Of a DNA stretch of 64,000 nucleotides, positions 46,156-54,700 are shown one piece after another (the first letter of the stretch is position 1; each line of letters opens with the position of its first letter). This stretch comes from Achromobacter sp. AONIH1 (lineage in GTDB: Bacteria; Pseudomonadota; Gammaproteobacteria; Burkholderiales; Burkholderiaceae_B): the NCBI RefSeq assembly GCF_002902905.1, contig NZ_CP026124.1:5208001-5272000 (forward strand). Direction: 5' to 3'. The position numbers were made by a program, and so were the translations under genes. The notes under the pieces are model-generated. The model was not told where the DNA came from, did no database searches, and saw only the letters and a program-made list of their open reading frames with translations.

Positions 46156-48780
46156 ATGTCTACCTCTTCCATCGGCCGACGCCGCGCCGGCACCGCGTTG
46201 CTCGGCGCCGTGCTGGCCCTGGCCGCTCCCGTCTACGCGCAACCTGCCGCACGCCCCGCCACATACAACCTGCCCTCCCAGCCCCTGGGCGATGCGCTGC
46301 TGGCGCTAGGCCGCCAGGCAGGCCTGGAAATCTCGTTCCCGCCAGCCGCCGTCGCCGGCAAGACCGCGCCGGCGCTGCGGGGCGAGTACTCGCCGCTGCT
46401 GGCGCTGGACCACCTGCTGGCTGGATCCGGCCTGGCCCTGAAAGCGGACGGTCCGGGCCGCTACATCGTCTACGTGGACAAGACCAATCTGTTCTCTGCC
46501 CACCGCCTGGACGCGGTGCGCGTCTACGGCGAACAGCCCGGCGAGCGGACCTACACCCGCGAACAGATCGCCGAGACGCCCAGTTCCAACCGCGACCTGA
46601 CATCGCTGGTCGCCAGCCACCCGGCGGTGCGCGTCAATGCCGGCGCCAACGGTTCGCAGAACCGGGGCTCGCTGGACGTGGAAGACCTGTCCTTCCACGG
46701 CGCCAGCCCCTACCAGAACCTGTTCCAGCTGGACGGCATGGACGCCACCAACCGCCTGGACCCGGCCAGCAAGAACCTGAACCTGCAGGTCGGCAACATC
46801 CCCAGCAACAGCCAGTCGTATTTCGTCGACACCAGCCTGCTCGAGGAGGTTCGCGTCTACGACAGCTTCGTGCCGGCGGAATACGGCCGCTTCACTGGCG
46901 GCGTGGTCGACGCCCGGCTGCGCCGCTACTCCGGCGAGAACCACCTGAGCCTGGACTACCGCTGGAACACGTCCAAGATGACGCAGCAGAAGGTGGCCGA
47001 AGGCGAGGAAGCGAGCTGGGCGCAGGGCAAGCCTGGCTACGCGCCGGAATGGAAAAAGCGCTTCTACTCCGGCGTGGCGGATCTGGCTTTCAACGAAAAG
47101 TCCGGCGCGGTCCTGGCGGTATCGCGTCGCCAATCCGACATCACGCGCTGGAACATGGGCGTGGACGGCAAGGGCCAGCCGCTGCCCGGCCAGGACAACT
47201 ATCGCGACCAGATCGACAATTTCCTGGGCAAGTTCAGCGTGCGCGTCAGCGCGCGGACCACGGCCGACCTGGTGCTCAAATACAGCGACCGCAAGGAAAC
47301 GCTGGTCAGCAACCTCTTCCGCGAAACCCGCTGGGACAACAACCATGCGGCGCGCGGCATCAGCGTCAACATCGACCACCAGTTCCAGGGCGGGCGCTAT
47401 TCGCTGCAGGCCAGCTGGGACCGCGTGCTCAGCAACCGCGTATCGGTCGGCGACGAGCTGGTCACTTTCCAGCCCCGGGGCCTGCCGCAATATACGGCGG
47501 GCGGCTTCGGCAAGGAACAGAAGCAGCAGGACAGCTGGACCCTCAAAGGCCGCGTCGACCTGGATCCGGTGCGCACCGGCGCAATCACGCACATCCCCTA
47601 CGCCGGCCTGGAATGGCAGCGGGTGCAGGCCGGGTTCGAACGCTTCCAGCAATCGCATTCCTACCGTCGCGCCTACGACAACAAGGGCGGCTACCAGGAC
47701 TTCAGCAAGGTCCGCTACCTGCCCGGCACCGTGGACGTGAACTACGACAGCGTCAGCGCGTATCTGTCCGACCGCATCGAATGGGAACGGCTGGCCCTGG
47801 ACGCCGGCGTGCGCTATGACCGCGAGAGCTTCCTGGGCACGAACAATATCTCGCCGCGCTCCCGCCTGGATTGGGACGTGCTCGGCTCGGGCGACACGCT
47901 GCTCAGCGCGGGCTGGTCGCGCTACTACGGTTCGGAAGTGCTGCAGACCGCGCTGGAGGAAGAGATCAACCGCATGCGGCGGCAAGTGCTGGACGCCAAG
48001 GGCCGCCCGGTCGCCGACGGCGCCAAGGAATACTACGTGCGCTATCAGGGCCTGCGCATGCCCTACGACGACGAATGGGCCATGTCGCTGCGCCAGCGCC
48101 TGGCCGGCATCGAAGGCACGCTGAGCTATGTGCATCGCAACGGCCGCGATCAATGGACCAAGGCCGGCAACGATACCGACGGCTACCGCTACACCAACGA
48201 CGGCCGCTCGACCACCGATGGCGTCAGCCTGACGCTGCGTCCGCTGGAGCCCTGGCGCCTGGGCGAGACACGCTGGAACCTGCTGGCGACCTGGAGCTGG
48301 CAGAAGCGCAAGACCAACGGCGACCTGGTGAAGGGCTATAGCGGCGACGCCCGCGATCCCGACGACCAGGTGATCTACAACAACGCGCAGATACGCGCCA
48401 TGGATCTGCCGCCCAGCAATTTCCACCAGCCGCAGGAAGCCGTGCTGCACCTGATCGGCGCTTTACCCAAGGCCGGCCTGACCTGGAGCAACAAGCTGCA
48501 CTGGCGCAGCAAGCGCGACGCCACCATCTACGTGGGCGTGGGACCCAAGCCGCTGTACCTGCAGCGCTACGAGTCCGGCAACCTGCCCTCGTACTGGACC
48601 TGGGACACCAAGCTCGCGTGGCGGCCGACCTTCGCCCGCAATCTCGAAATCTCGGCCGAGGTGCTGAACGTGCTCGATAGCAAGCCCGCGCTCACGGCCA
48701 GCAACCCGAATCTCAAGAGCAGCCGCGCGCTGTATCAGGTGGGACGTGAAATATGGCTGCAAGTCGGTTATCGCTATTGA
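46156..48780 (+). CDS. TonB-dependent outer-membrane transducer (FecA-type, with STN domain)
   Basis: An 874-residue protein. It has a signal peptide (ALLGAVLALAAPVYAQ), then an N-terminal STN signalling domain (residues about 38-110, YNLPSQPLGDALLALGRQAG). The plug domain follows (AETPSSNRDLTSLVASHPAV), and finally a 22-strand barrel ending in WLQVGYRY with the terminal aromatic residue. The STN domain explains the upstream FecI/FecR pair. The plug (FHGASPYQNLFQLDGMD) is not that of a classic citrate receptor, so the ligand is unknown. The ATG at 46156 is used; a TTG at 46144 would add four residues. Confidence 0.94.
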   Translation: MSTSSIGRRRAGTALLGAVLALAAPVYAQPAARPATYNLPSQPLGDALLALGRQAGLEISFPPAAVAGKTAPALRGEYSPLLALDHLLAGSGLALKADGPGRYIVYVDKTNLFSAHRLDAVRVYGEQPGERTYTREQIAETPSSNRDLTSLVASHPAVRVNAGANGSQNRGSLDVEDLSFHGASPYQNLFQLDGMDATNRLDPASKNLNLQVGNIPSNSQSYFVDTSLLEEVRVYDSFVPAEYGRFTGGVVDARLRRYSGENHLSLDYRWNTSKMTQQKVAEGEEASWAQGKPGYAPEWKKRFYSGVADLAFNEKSGAVLAVSRRQSDITRWNMGVDGKGQPLPGQDNYRDQIDNFLGKFSVRVSARTTADLVLKYSDRKETLVSNLFRETRWDNNHAARGISVNIDHQFQGGRYSLQASWDRVLSNRVSVGDELVTFQPRGLPQYTAGGFGKEQKQQDSWTLKGRVDLDPVRTGAITHIPYAGLEWQRVQAGFERFQQSHSYRRAYDNKGGYQDFSKVRYLPGTVDVNYDSVSAYLSDRIEWERLALDAGVRYDRESFLGTNNISPRSRLDWDVLGSGDTLLSAGWSRYYGSEVLQTALEEEINRMRRQVLDAKGRPVADGAKEYYVRYQGLRMPYDDEWAMSLRQRLAGIEGTLSYVHRNGRDQWTKAGNDTDGYRYTNDGRSTTDGVSLTLRPLEPWRLGETRWNLLATWSWQKRKTNGDLVKGYSGDARDPDDQVIYNNAQIRAMDLPPSNFHQPQEAVLHLIGALPKAGLTWSNKLHWRSKRDATIYVGVGPKPLYLQRYESGNLPSYWTWDTKLAWRPTFARNLEISAEVLNVLDSKPALTASNPNLKSSRALYQVGREIWLQVGYRY

Positions 48781-49994
48781 TGCTGGGCGCGGCGCTGGGG
48801 GCCGCCGCGAACGCGGCCGACCCGTCCGCGGCCGTCTGCCGCGCGCAGGCCGGCTGGGATCTCGCCTGCCTGCGCGCGCGCTATGCGGCGCCAAGAGCAC
48901 AATGGCCCGCGCCGTCCATCGATCCGGGCGTGGCCTGGACCGAATGGGCGCCGGTGCCTGCCGCGTCGGCCCCCGCCCTGCAATGGACCGCCGCCAATGC
49001 CGGACAGGCGCAGCTGGCCGCCGATGTGGCCACGCCCGCGATCGTCGCGCTGGGCCAGACGCTGTTCTTCGATGCGCGCCTGTCGCGCAAGGGGCAGGTA
49101 TCCTGTGCGTCCTGCCATGCGCCCGAACGCGCCTTCACCGACGGCAGGCCGCTGGCGGTGGGCGAGGACGGGCTCATGGGACGGCGGCGCTCCACGCCGC
49201 TGTACGCCGCGCCCTTCGCGCCCCGGCTGTTCTGGGACGGACGCGCCGCCACGCTCAAGGAACAAGTGATGGGGCCGCTGCACGATCCGCGCGAGATGAA
49301 CCACGACGCGGCCGGCGCGGTCGCCCGGCTCGACGCATCCGAGTCCTATCCCGCCCGGTTCCTGCGCGCATTTGGCGCAGCGCCCGCACAGGGTTCGCCT
49401 CCAGGCGCCGTCCCCATGTCGTCCGTGCCAAACCCTCCACTCGATGCCATCTCCGTGGCGCCCGTGCCGGGCTCTCCGATCGATGCCGACCGGCTGGCGC
49501 GCGCGCTGGCCGCCTACGTCGCCACCCTGCGCCCTGAACGCACACGCTTCGACGACTTCATCGAAGGCCGCGCCGATGCGCTGGACGACACCGAGCTGCT
49601 CGGCCTGCACCTGTTCCGCACCCGGGCCCGCTGCATGAATTGCCACGGCGGCCCGCTGCTGAGCGATCACGCCTTCCACAACATCGGGCTGTCTTTCTAC
49701 GGCCGGCGCAACCAGGATCTGGGGCGCTATGAAGCGACGCGCGATCCGGCGGACCTGGGCAAGTTCCGCACGCCCAGCCTGCGCAACGTCGCGCGCGCCG
49801 GCCCGTGGATGCACAACGGCCTGTTCCCCGACATGAGAGGTCTGCTGCGCATGTAAGACGCCGGCATGGGCCGCGACCCAGTACCGCGCGAACCACCGGA
49901 TCCGCTGGCGCCGCGCAAGTCGGAACACATCCGGCCGCTCGATTTGAGCGCGGACGAGATCGACGCCCTGATGGCGTTCATGAAGGTGTTGTGA
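48753..49994 (+). pseudogene. Di-heme cytochrome c peroxidase (MauG/CcpA family) interrupted by an in-frame TAA
   Basis: A periplasmic di-heme enzyme with a signal peptide (RLSLLMLGAALGAAANA). Heme sites are CASCH (about 118-122) and CMNCH (about 294-298), with the late PSLRNVARAGPWMHNGLF block. Reading stops at TAA 49854-49856 after residue 367, yet the same frame continues for 45 codons (AGMGRDPVPREPPDPLAPRK and on to LSADEIDALMAFMKVL) to a normal TGA at 49992-49994. That matches the usual C-terminus of the family. The stop stands where a Tyr codon is expected (RMY-DAG). The start overlaps the receptor by 28 bp, so the gene belongs to the receptor operon. Confidence 0.85.
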
Positions 49995-50008
49995 AGCGGG
50001 CGCGCTGT

Positions 50009-50029
50009 CCGCCGGCGCGAAGCCGGCGG
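50009..50029. terminator. Hairpin between the convergent peroxidase and chorismate mutase genes
   Basis: CCGCCGGC / GCCGGCGG perfect stem with a GCGAA loop. No T run on either side, so termination is uncertain. Confidence 0.4.
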
Positions 50030-50045
50030 GCAGGCCGGGAAGGGA

Positions 50046-50351
50046 TCAGGAATACGGACGGTCGCGCAGGCGGCTGTGGTGGTCGATCACGGTGTCGATC
50101 ACCTCGCGCAGGATGGTTTCTGCCAGCGCGGCCGGCACGCCGGCCTCTTCGGCCAGGCGGCGGATGCGCGCGACCTGCTGGGCCTCGCGCTTGGGATCCA
50201 CCAGATCCATGCCGTGGTTCTGCTTCAGCTCTCCGATCATGTCGGTGCAGCGAAAGCGCACGCCGAGCAGCAGCATGATCTGCTGGTCGATCTCGTCGAC
50301 CTCGGCGCGCAGCGCTGCCAGTTCGGCCTTGGGGGAATCGTGGTCAGCCAT
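50046..50351 (-). CDS. Chorismate mutase, AroQ class
   Basis: A 101-residue all-helical AroQ chorismate mutase domain that converts chorismate to prephenate for phenylalanine and tyrosine. Conserved residues are seen in LRAEVDEIDQQIMLLLGVRF and the DPKREAQQVARIRRLA block. No signal peptide, so cytoplasmic, and not fused to a dehydratase. The related isochorismate-pyruvate lyases share this fold and cannot be excluded. It starts 5 bp after the helicase stop and is the last gene of the desaturase-helicase-mutase operon. Confidence 0.85.
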   Translation of the reverse strand: MADHDSPKAELAALRAEVDEIDQQIMLLLGVRFRCTDMIGELKQNHGMDLVDPKREAQQVARIRRLAEEAGVPAALAETILREVIDTVIDHHSRLRDRPYS

Positions 50352-50356
50352 GTCGT

Positions 50357-52648
50357 TCAACCCTGGACTATGTCGAGTTTGGCGATGCCCAGCGCCAACG
50401 TCTTGGCGCCCACGTCGCGGAACTGGATCTCGGCCTGGGCATCCTGCCCCGACCCGCTCAGACCGATGATGGTGCCGTCGCCGAAACGCGCGTGATGCAC
50501 GCCCTGGCCCACACGATACTGCTTGTCGCCCACGGTGACGCCGGTGGCGACGCCGCGCGGTTGACGCGGCGCAATCGTGTTGGTGGGCTTGCGGCCGAAC
50601 GCGTCGGTGCGGCTGCCGCCCCAGGACGCCTGCGAGGCGCCCGCCTGGGCCAGGCCGGCCTTGGGCGTCAGCCACTTCAGGTGCTTCTCGGGGATTTCTT
50701 CCAGGAAGCGCGAACGCATGGCGTAGCGCGTCTGTCCATGCAGCATGCGGCTCTGCGCCAGCGTGATGTACAGGCGCTGTCGCGCGCGCGTGATCGCCAC
50801 GTACATCAGGCGCCGTTCCTCTTCCAGCCCGGATTGTTCGAGGATGCTGTTCTCGTGCGGGAACAGGCCCTCTTCCAGGCCGGTGATGAAGACCGCGTCG
50901 AACTCCAGGCCCTTGGCGGCATGCACCGTCATGAGCTGGACCGCGTCCTGGCCCTGCTGCGCCTGGTTGTCGCCGGCTTCCAGCGCCGCGTGCGACAGGA
51001 AGGCCGCCAGCGGCGTCATGCCGTCCGGCGCGACGATGGGCGCGTCGACCACGCCCGGCATCAGCGTCGAGGACGCATCGGTCTGGGGCACCACGCCGGC
51101 GGGCATGCCGTCGTAATTTTCCTCGGACGCGAACACGGCCGCGGCGGTGATCAGTTCGTTCAGGTTTTCCAGGCGCTCGGCGCCTTCGCGCTCGGCCTTG
51201 TAATGGGCGTTCAGGCCGCTGGCCTCGAGCATGTGCTCGACCATCTCGGGCAGCGGCAGGTCGCGCGTTTCCTCGATCAGGCGGTTGATGAGCTGGGCGA
51301 ACTGCACCAGGTTGGAACCGCCCTTGCCGCCCACCATGGCCACTGCCGAATACAGGCTGATGTCATGGGTGCGGGCCGCGTCGGCCAGCGTTTCCAGCGT
51401 GCGCGCGCCGATGCCGCGCGTGGGGAAGTTCACCACCCGCATCAACGACGTGTCGTCCTGCGGGTTGGCCATCAGGCGCAGATAGGCCAGCGCGTGCTTG
51501 ATTTCCTGGCGCTCGAAGAAGCGCAGGCCGCCATAGACCTTGTAAGGAATGCCGGCGGAAAAGATGGCGTGTTCCAGCACGCGCGACTGCGCGTTGCTGC
51601 GGTAGAGCACGGCGATCTCGCGGCGCAGGCTGCCTTCGTGGATCAGCGAACGGATCTCGTCCACCACCCACTGGGCTTCCATGCCGTCCGACGGCTGCTC
51701 GATGACGCGCACGGGCTCGCCTTCGCCCTGCTCGGTCCAGAGGTTCTTGCCCAGGCGGCCGCTGTTGTGGCCGATCAGCGCGTTGGCCGAATCCAGGATG
51801 TGGCCATAGGAACGATAGTTCTGCTCCAGCCGGATCACCGTGCCACGCGCGTAATCGCGCTCGAAGTCGGCCATGTTGCCGACGTTGGCGCCACGGAACG
51901 CGTAAATGGACTGGTCGTCATCACCCACGGCGAAGATCGCCGCGCCGCCCCCGGCCAGCAGACGCAGCCACTTGTACTGCAGCGTGTTGGTGTCCTGGAA
52001 CTCATCGACCAGGATGTGGCGGAAACGCCGCTGGTAGTGCTCGCGCACCGGCGCGTTGCGCGACAGCAGTTCATAGGCGCGCAGCAGCAGCTCGGCGAAA
52101 TCGACCACGCCCTCGCGCTGGCACTGGGCCTCGTACAGCTGGTAGATCTCGATCAGGCGGCGGCGGTGGCTGTCGTAGGCTTCGACGCCGTCCGGGCGCA
52201 GCCCTTCTTCCTTGGCGCCATTGATGAAGCGCTGCACGTCGCGCGGCGGGTACTTCTCGTCGTCGACGCCATTGGCCTTCATCAGCCGCTTGATGGCGGC
52301 GAGCTGGTCGGTGACATCGAGGATCTGGAAGCTTTGCGGCAGGCCGGCATCGCGGTGATGCGCCCGCAGCATGCGATTGCACAGCCCGTGGAAGGTGCCG
52401 ATCCAGAGACCGCGCGTGTCGATCGGCAGGATGGACGACATCCGCGCCAGCATCTCGCGGGCGGCCTTATTGGTGAACGTGACAGCCAGCAGCCCAAAAG
52501 GCGAAGCCTGGCCGGTTTGAATCAGCCAGGCCATGCGGGTGGTGAGCACCCGGGTCTTGCCGCTGCCCGCCCCGGCCAGGACCAGGGCGTGCTGCGGTTC
52601 TAACGTTACTGCGGCGCGTTGTTCGGGGTTGAGCTTCTCTAGCATCAT
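50357..52648 (-). CDS. uvrD: UvrD/PcrA-type superfamily 1A DNA helicase
   Basis: A 763-residue 3'-5' helicase for nucleotide excision and mismatch repair. Motif I is AGAGSGKTRVL, motif Ia TFTNKAAREML, motif II VDEFQDTN, motif III GDDDQSIYAFRGA, and the later motifs VI/V regions include TRARQRLYITLAQSR. The C-terminal part carries a Tudor-like end (YRVGQGVHHARFGDGTIIGL) used to contact RNA polymerase in relatives. The ATG at 52648 overlaps the desaturase stop as ATGA. No SOS box seen, as expected from its internal operon position. Confidence 0.96.
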   Translation of the reverse strand: MMLEKLNPEQRAAVTLEPQHALVLAGAGSGKTRVLTTRMAWLIQTGQASPFGLLAVTFTNKAAREMLARMSSILPIDTRGLWIGTFHGLCNRMLRAHHRDAGLPQSFQILDVTDQLAAIKRLMKANGVDDEKYPPRDVQRFINGAKEEGLRPDGVEAYDSHRRRLIEIYQLYEAQCQREGVVDFAELLLRAYELLSRNAPVREHYQRRFRHILVDEFQDTNTLQYKWLRLLAGGGAAIFAVGDDDQSIYAFRGANVGNMADFERDYARGTVIRLEQNYRSYGHILDSANALIGHNSGRLGKNLWTEQGEGEPVRVIEQPSDGMEAQWVVDEIRSLIHEGSLRREIAVLYRSNAQSRVLEHAIFSAGIPYKVYGGLRFFERQEIKHALAYLRLMANPQDDTSLMRVVNFPTRGIGARTLETLADAARTHDISLYSAVAMVGGKGGSNLVQFAQLINRLIEETRDLPLPEMVEHMLEASGLNAHYKAEREGAERLENLNELITAAAVFASEENYDGMPAGVVPQTDASSTLMPGVVDAPIVAPDGMTPLAAFLSHAALEAGDNQAQQGQDAVQLMTVHAAKGLEFDAVFITGLEEGLFPHENSILEQSGLEEERRLMYVAITRARQRLYITLAQSRMLHGQTRYAMRSRFLEEIPEKHLKWLTPKAGLAQAGASQASWGGSRTDAFGRKPTNTIAPRQPRGVATGVTVGDKQYRVGQGVHHARFGDGTIIGLSGSGQDAQAEIQFRDVGAKTLALGIAKLDIVQG

Positions 52649-53853
52649 GCCGCGTAGCGGCGCAGACGTTGAGCGAATTGCTCGAGCCCGGCGATGCCGC
52701 TTTGCTGGGCGCGCTGGCACCAGGCCTGCAGGTCATGGAGCAGCTGTTCGCTGCTGGCGCTGGAACTTTCCCAGATGCGGCCTAGCTCGCGGCGCATCTG
52801 CACCAGCGTGGACAGCGACTTGTTCTGGGCGATGGCCTGATCGACGGCCTGCAGCTGCTCGGGCTGGAGGATGTCCTCGTTGCGGTGAATGGCGCGGCGC
52901 ACCTTGTGCAGCTTGCTCCAGCCGCATTCGGCGTTGCCTTCCTGACGCGAGGCCTTCATCTTGGCCAGCTCTTCGCGGGCGGCGCTCTTGATGATGTCGG
53001 CGTAGCGGGCCATGACTTCGTAGCGGTGCGTGATCACGCCCTGCAGCGTGCGCAGGTCGATGCCGGTGCGCGAGTCATCCAGCTTGAGTTTGGGCGCGAC
53101 CTTCTTGATCTTGGCCAGGCCCAGGAACTTCAGGATGTTGATGTAGCACCAGCCGATGTCGAATTCGTACCACTTGGCCGAGAACTTGGCCGACGTGCCG
53201 TGAGCGTGGTGGTTGTTGTGCAGCTCTTCGCCGCCGATCACGATGCCCCAGGGGAACACGTTGGTGCTGGTGTCCGGGCTGTTGTAGTTGCGGTAGCCCC
53301 AGTAGTGGCCGATGCCATTGACCACGCCGGCGGCCCAGAACGGGATCCAGGCCATCTGCACGGCCCAGACGGTCAGGCCGATGGCGCCGAACAGGGCCAC
53401 GTCGATGGCGAGCATGGTCAGCACGCCCCACAGGCTGTGCTTGCTGTAGACGTTGCGCTCGAGCCAGTCGTCAGGCGTGCCGTGGCCGAACTTGGCCATG
53501 GTTTCCTTGTTGTTGGATTCTTCGCGGTAGAGCTCGGCGCCACGGAACAGCACCTTCCAGATGCCGAACAGGATGGGCGAATGGGGATCGCCTTCCTTTT
53601 CGCACTTGGCGTGGTGCTTGCGGTGAATGGCGACCCATTCCTTGGTGACCATGCCCGTCGTCATCCAGAGCCAGAAGCGGAAGAAATGCATGACGGCGGG
53701 ATGCAGGTCCAGACCGCGGTGCGCCTGGCTGCGATGGAGGAAGACGGTGACCGAGACGATCGTGATGTGCGTCACCACCAGCGTGAAAACCACGACCTGC
53801 CACCAGGTGGCTTGGGTCAGACCGCCGGCAATGAAGGAAAGGATGTAATCCAT
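52645..53853 (-). CDS. Membrane fatty-acid (acyl-CoA type) desaturase with a C-terminal extension
   Basis: A 402-residue integral-membrane di-iron desaturase. The three His boxes are intact: HRSQAHR, HRKHH and HNNHH, separated by hydrophobic segments. The last ~130 residues are a charged helical region (KSAAREELAKMKASRQEG onwards) absent from the minimal family. It begins MDYILSFIAGGLTQATWW. Its stop overlaps the helicase start by four bases (ATGA), an unusual partner pairing. Substrate (acyl-CoA, acyl-lipid) is unknown. Confidence 0.92.
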   Translation of the reverse strand: MDYILSFIAGGLTQATWWQVVVFTLVVTHITIVSVTVFLHRSQAHRGLDLHPAVMHFFRFWLWMTTGMVTKEWVAIHRKHHAKCEKEGDPHSPILFGIWKVLFRGAELYREESNNKETMAKFGHGTPDDWLERNVYSKHSLWGVLTMLAIDVALFGAIGLTVWAVQMAWIPFWAAGVVNGIGHYWGYRNYNSPDTSTNVFPWGIVIGGEELHNNHHAHGTSAKFSAKWYEFDIGWCYINILKFLGLAKIKKVAPKLKLDDSRTGIDLRTLQGVITHRYEVMARYADIIKSAAREELAKMKASRQEGNAECGWSKLHKVRRAIHRNEDILQPEQLQAVDQAIAQNKSLSTLVQMRRELGRIWESSSASSEQLLHDLQAWCQRAQQSGIAGLEQFAQRLRRYAA

Positions 53854-54246
53854 AAAGCTTTTGTGAGCCTCGCGTAAAGAGTGCCTGAAGTTTAGCTTAC
53901 CTTTGCCTGCTTATGACAAGGGAGTTTCAAAATAGTTATTGAGAGAAATCAAGGACTAAGCCCCGTTTGGCTGGCAAGAAACCTGCTGAAAAACCCGCAG
54001 GCAAGCCGCCAATGAACCGAATTTTCCGCAAAAACATTTCAGGCGCGTCGCGATACGTCCTCGCCTGCGTGGCCCGCGCCGGATGGCGCGGCCCGCAGCG
54101 CCTGTTTCAAGGGAATTGGCGCGGACGTCAGGTTTTGGCCGGCCCGGGCCGTTAAAGTTCCAGTCAGGTGCGCCCGTCTTGATACGGCCACGGACTGGAG
54201 GCAAACTTCGCCCCTGCCCTCAGTCCTCCACTTCGAACCCGTTCCG
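53854..54246. other. Gene-free region between the desaturase and a secreted protein
   Basis: No supportable gene. The part nearest the desaturase is AT-rich and carries promoter-like hexamers on the minus strand (TTGTCA). The short frames on either strand lack ribosome sites. Confidence 0.55.
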
Positions 54247-54642
54247 ATGCCTGTTTCAATTATACGTCCCCATTTAATCCCCCTGCTGGCCGCCGCGACC
54301 CTGGCTTATGCCGGCGGCGCCTGCGCCCAGTCATTGAAAGTGGGAGACGTGACGGTGTTGGCTTCTTACTACGAAATAAGAGGGTCGGATTGCTTGGCCC
54401 TGAGGGCGCCAAAAGTGACGATCACCCTGCCGCCGCACCTGGGTTCAGCCAACGTGGCCCATACCCAGGGACAATCGAGTGATTCGGGTCGCTGCGCCTA
54501 CAAGGCTGTGCCGATCGCCCAGGTGGTTTACCAGACCGGCCAGCCCGGCGCGGACACCCTGGCCTGGGAAGTGAAATACCAGAACAAGACACTGGGCATC
54601 CGTCGCTACAGCGCTACCTTGAACGTCGCGCCCGCGCCCTGA
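54247..54642 (+). CDS. Hypothetical secreted protein, 131 aa
   Basis: A signal peptide (IPLLAAATLAYAGGACA) precedes a mature domain with two cysteines (about 49 and 82, possible disulfide), beginning QSLKVGDVTVLASYYEIRGS. It is beta-rich by inspection. Not recognised. It converges on the rRNA methyltransferase gene, whose terminator begins three bases past its stop. Confidence 0.75.
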   Translation: MPVSIIRPHLIPLLAAATLAYAGGACAQSLKVGDVTVLASYYEIRGSDCLALRAPKVTITLPPHLGSANVAHTQGQSSDSGRCAYKAVPIAQVVYQTGQPGADTLAWEVKYQNKTLGIRRYSATLNVAPAP

Positions 54643-54644
54643 TG

Positions 54645-54677
54645 AAAACGGCGCCCCGGCGGAAAGCCGGGGCGCCG
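54645..54677 (-). terminator. Terminator of the RsmB-type gene
   Basis: CGGCGCCCCGGC / GCCGGGGCGCCG perfect 12-bp stem with a 5-nt loop. The T run is on the minus-strand side (AAAA at 54645-54648 on the plus strand). Confidence 0.88.
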
Positions 54678-54700
54678 CTGATCGAAGATCCCCTGGGGAC

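Noticed and set aside
46306..48450. Minus-strand frame of 714 codons opposite the TonB receptor
   Set aside because: Antisense shadow; the receptor on the plus strand has signal peptide, STN, plug and barrel.
53956..54277. Small frames of 60-80 codons between the desaturase and the secreted protein
   Set aside because: No start signals or coding bias; composition typical of spacer.
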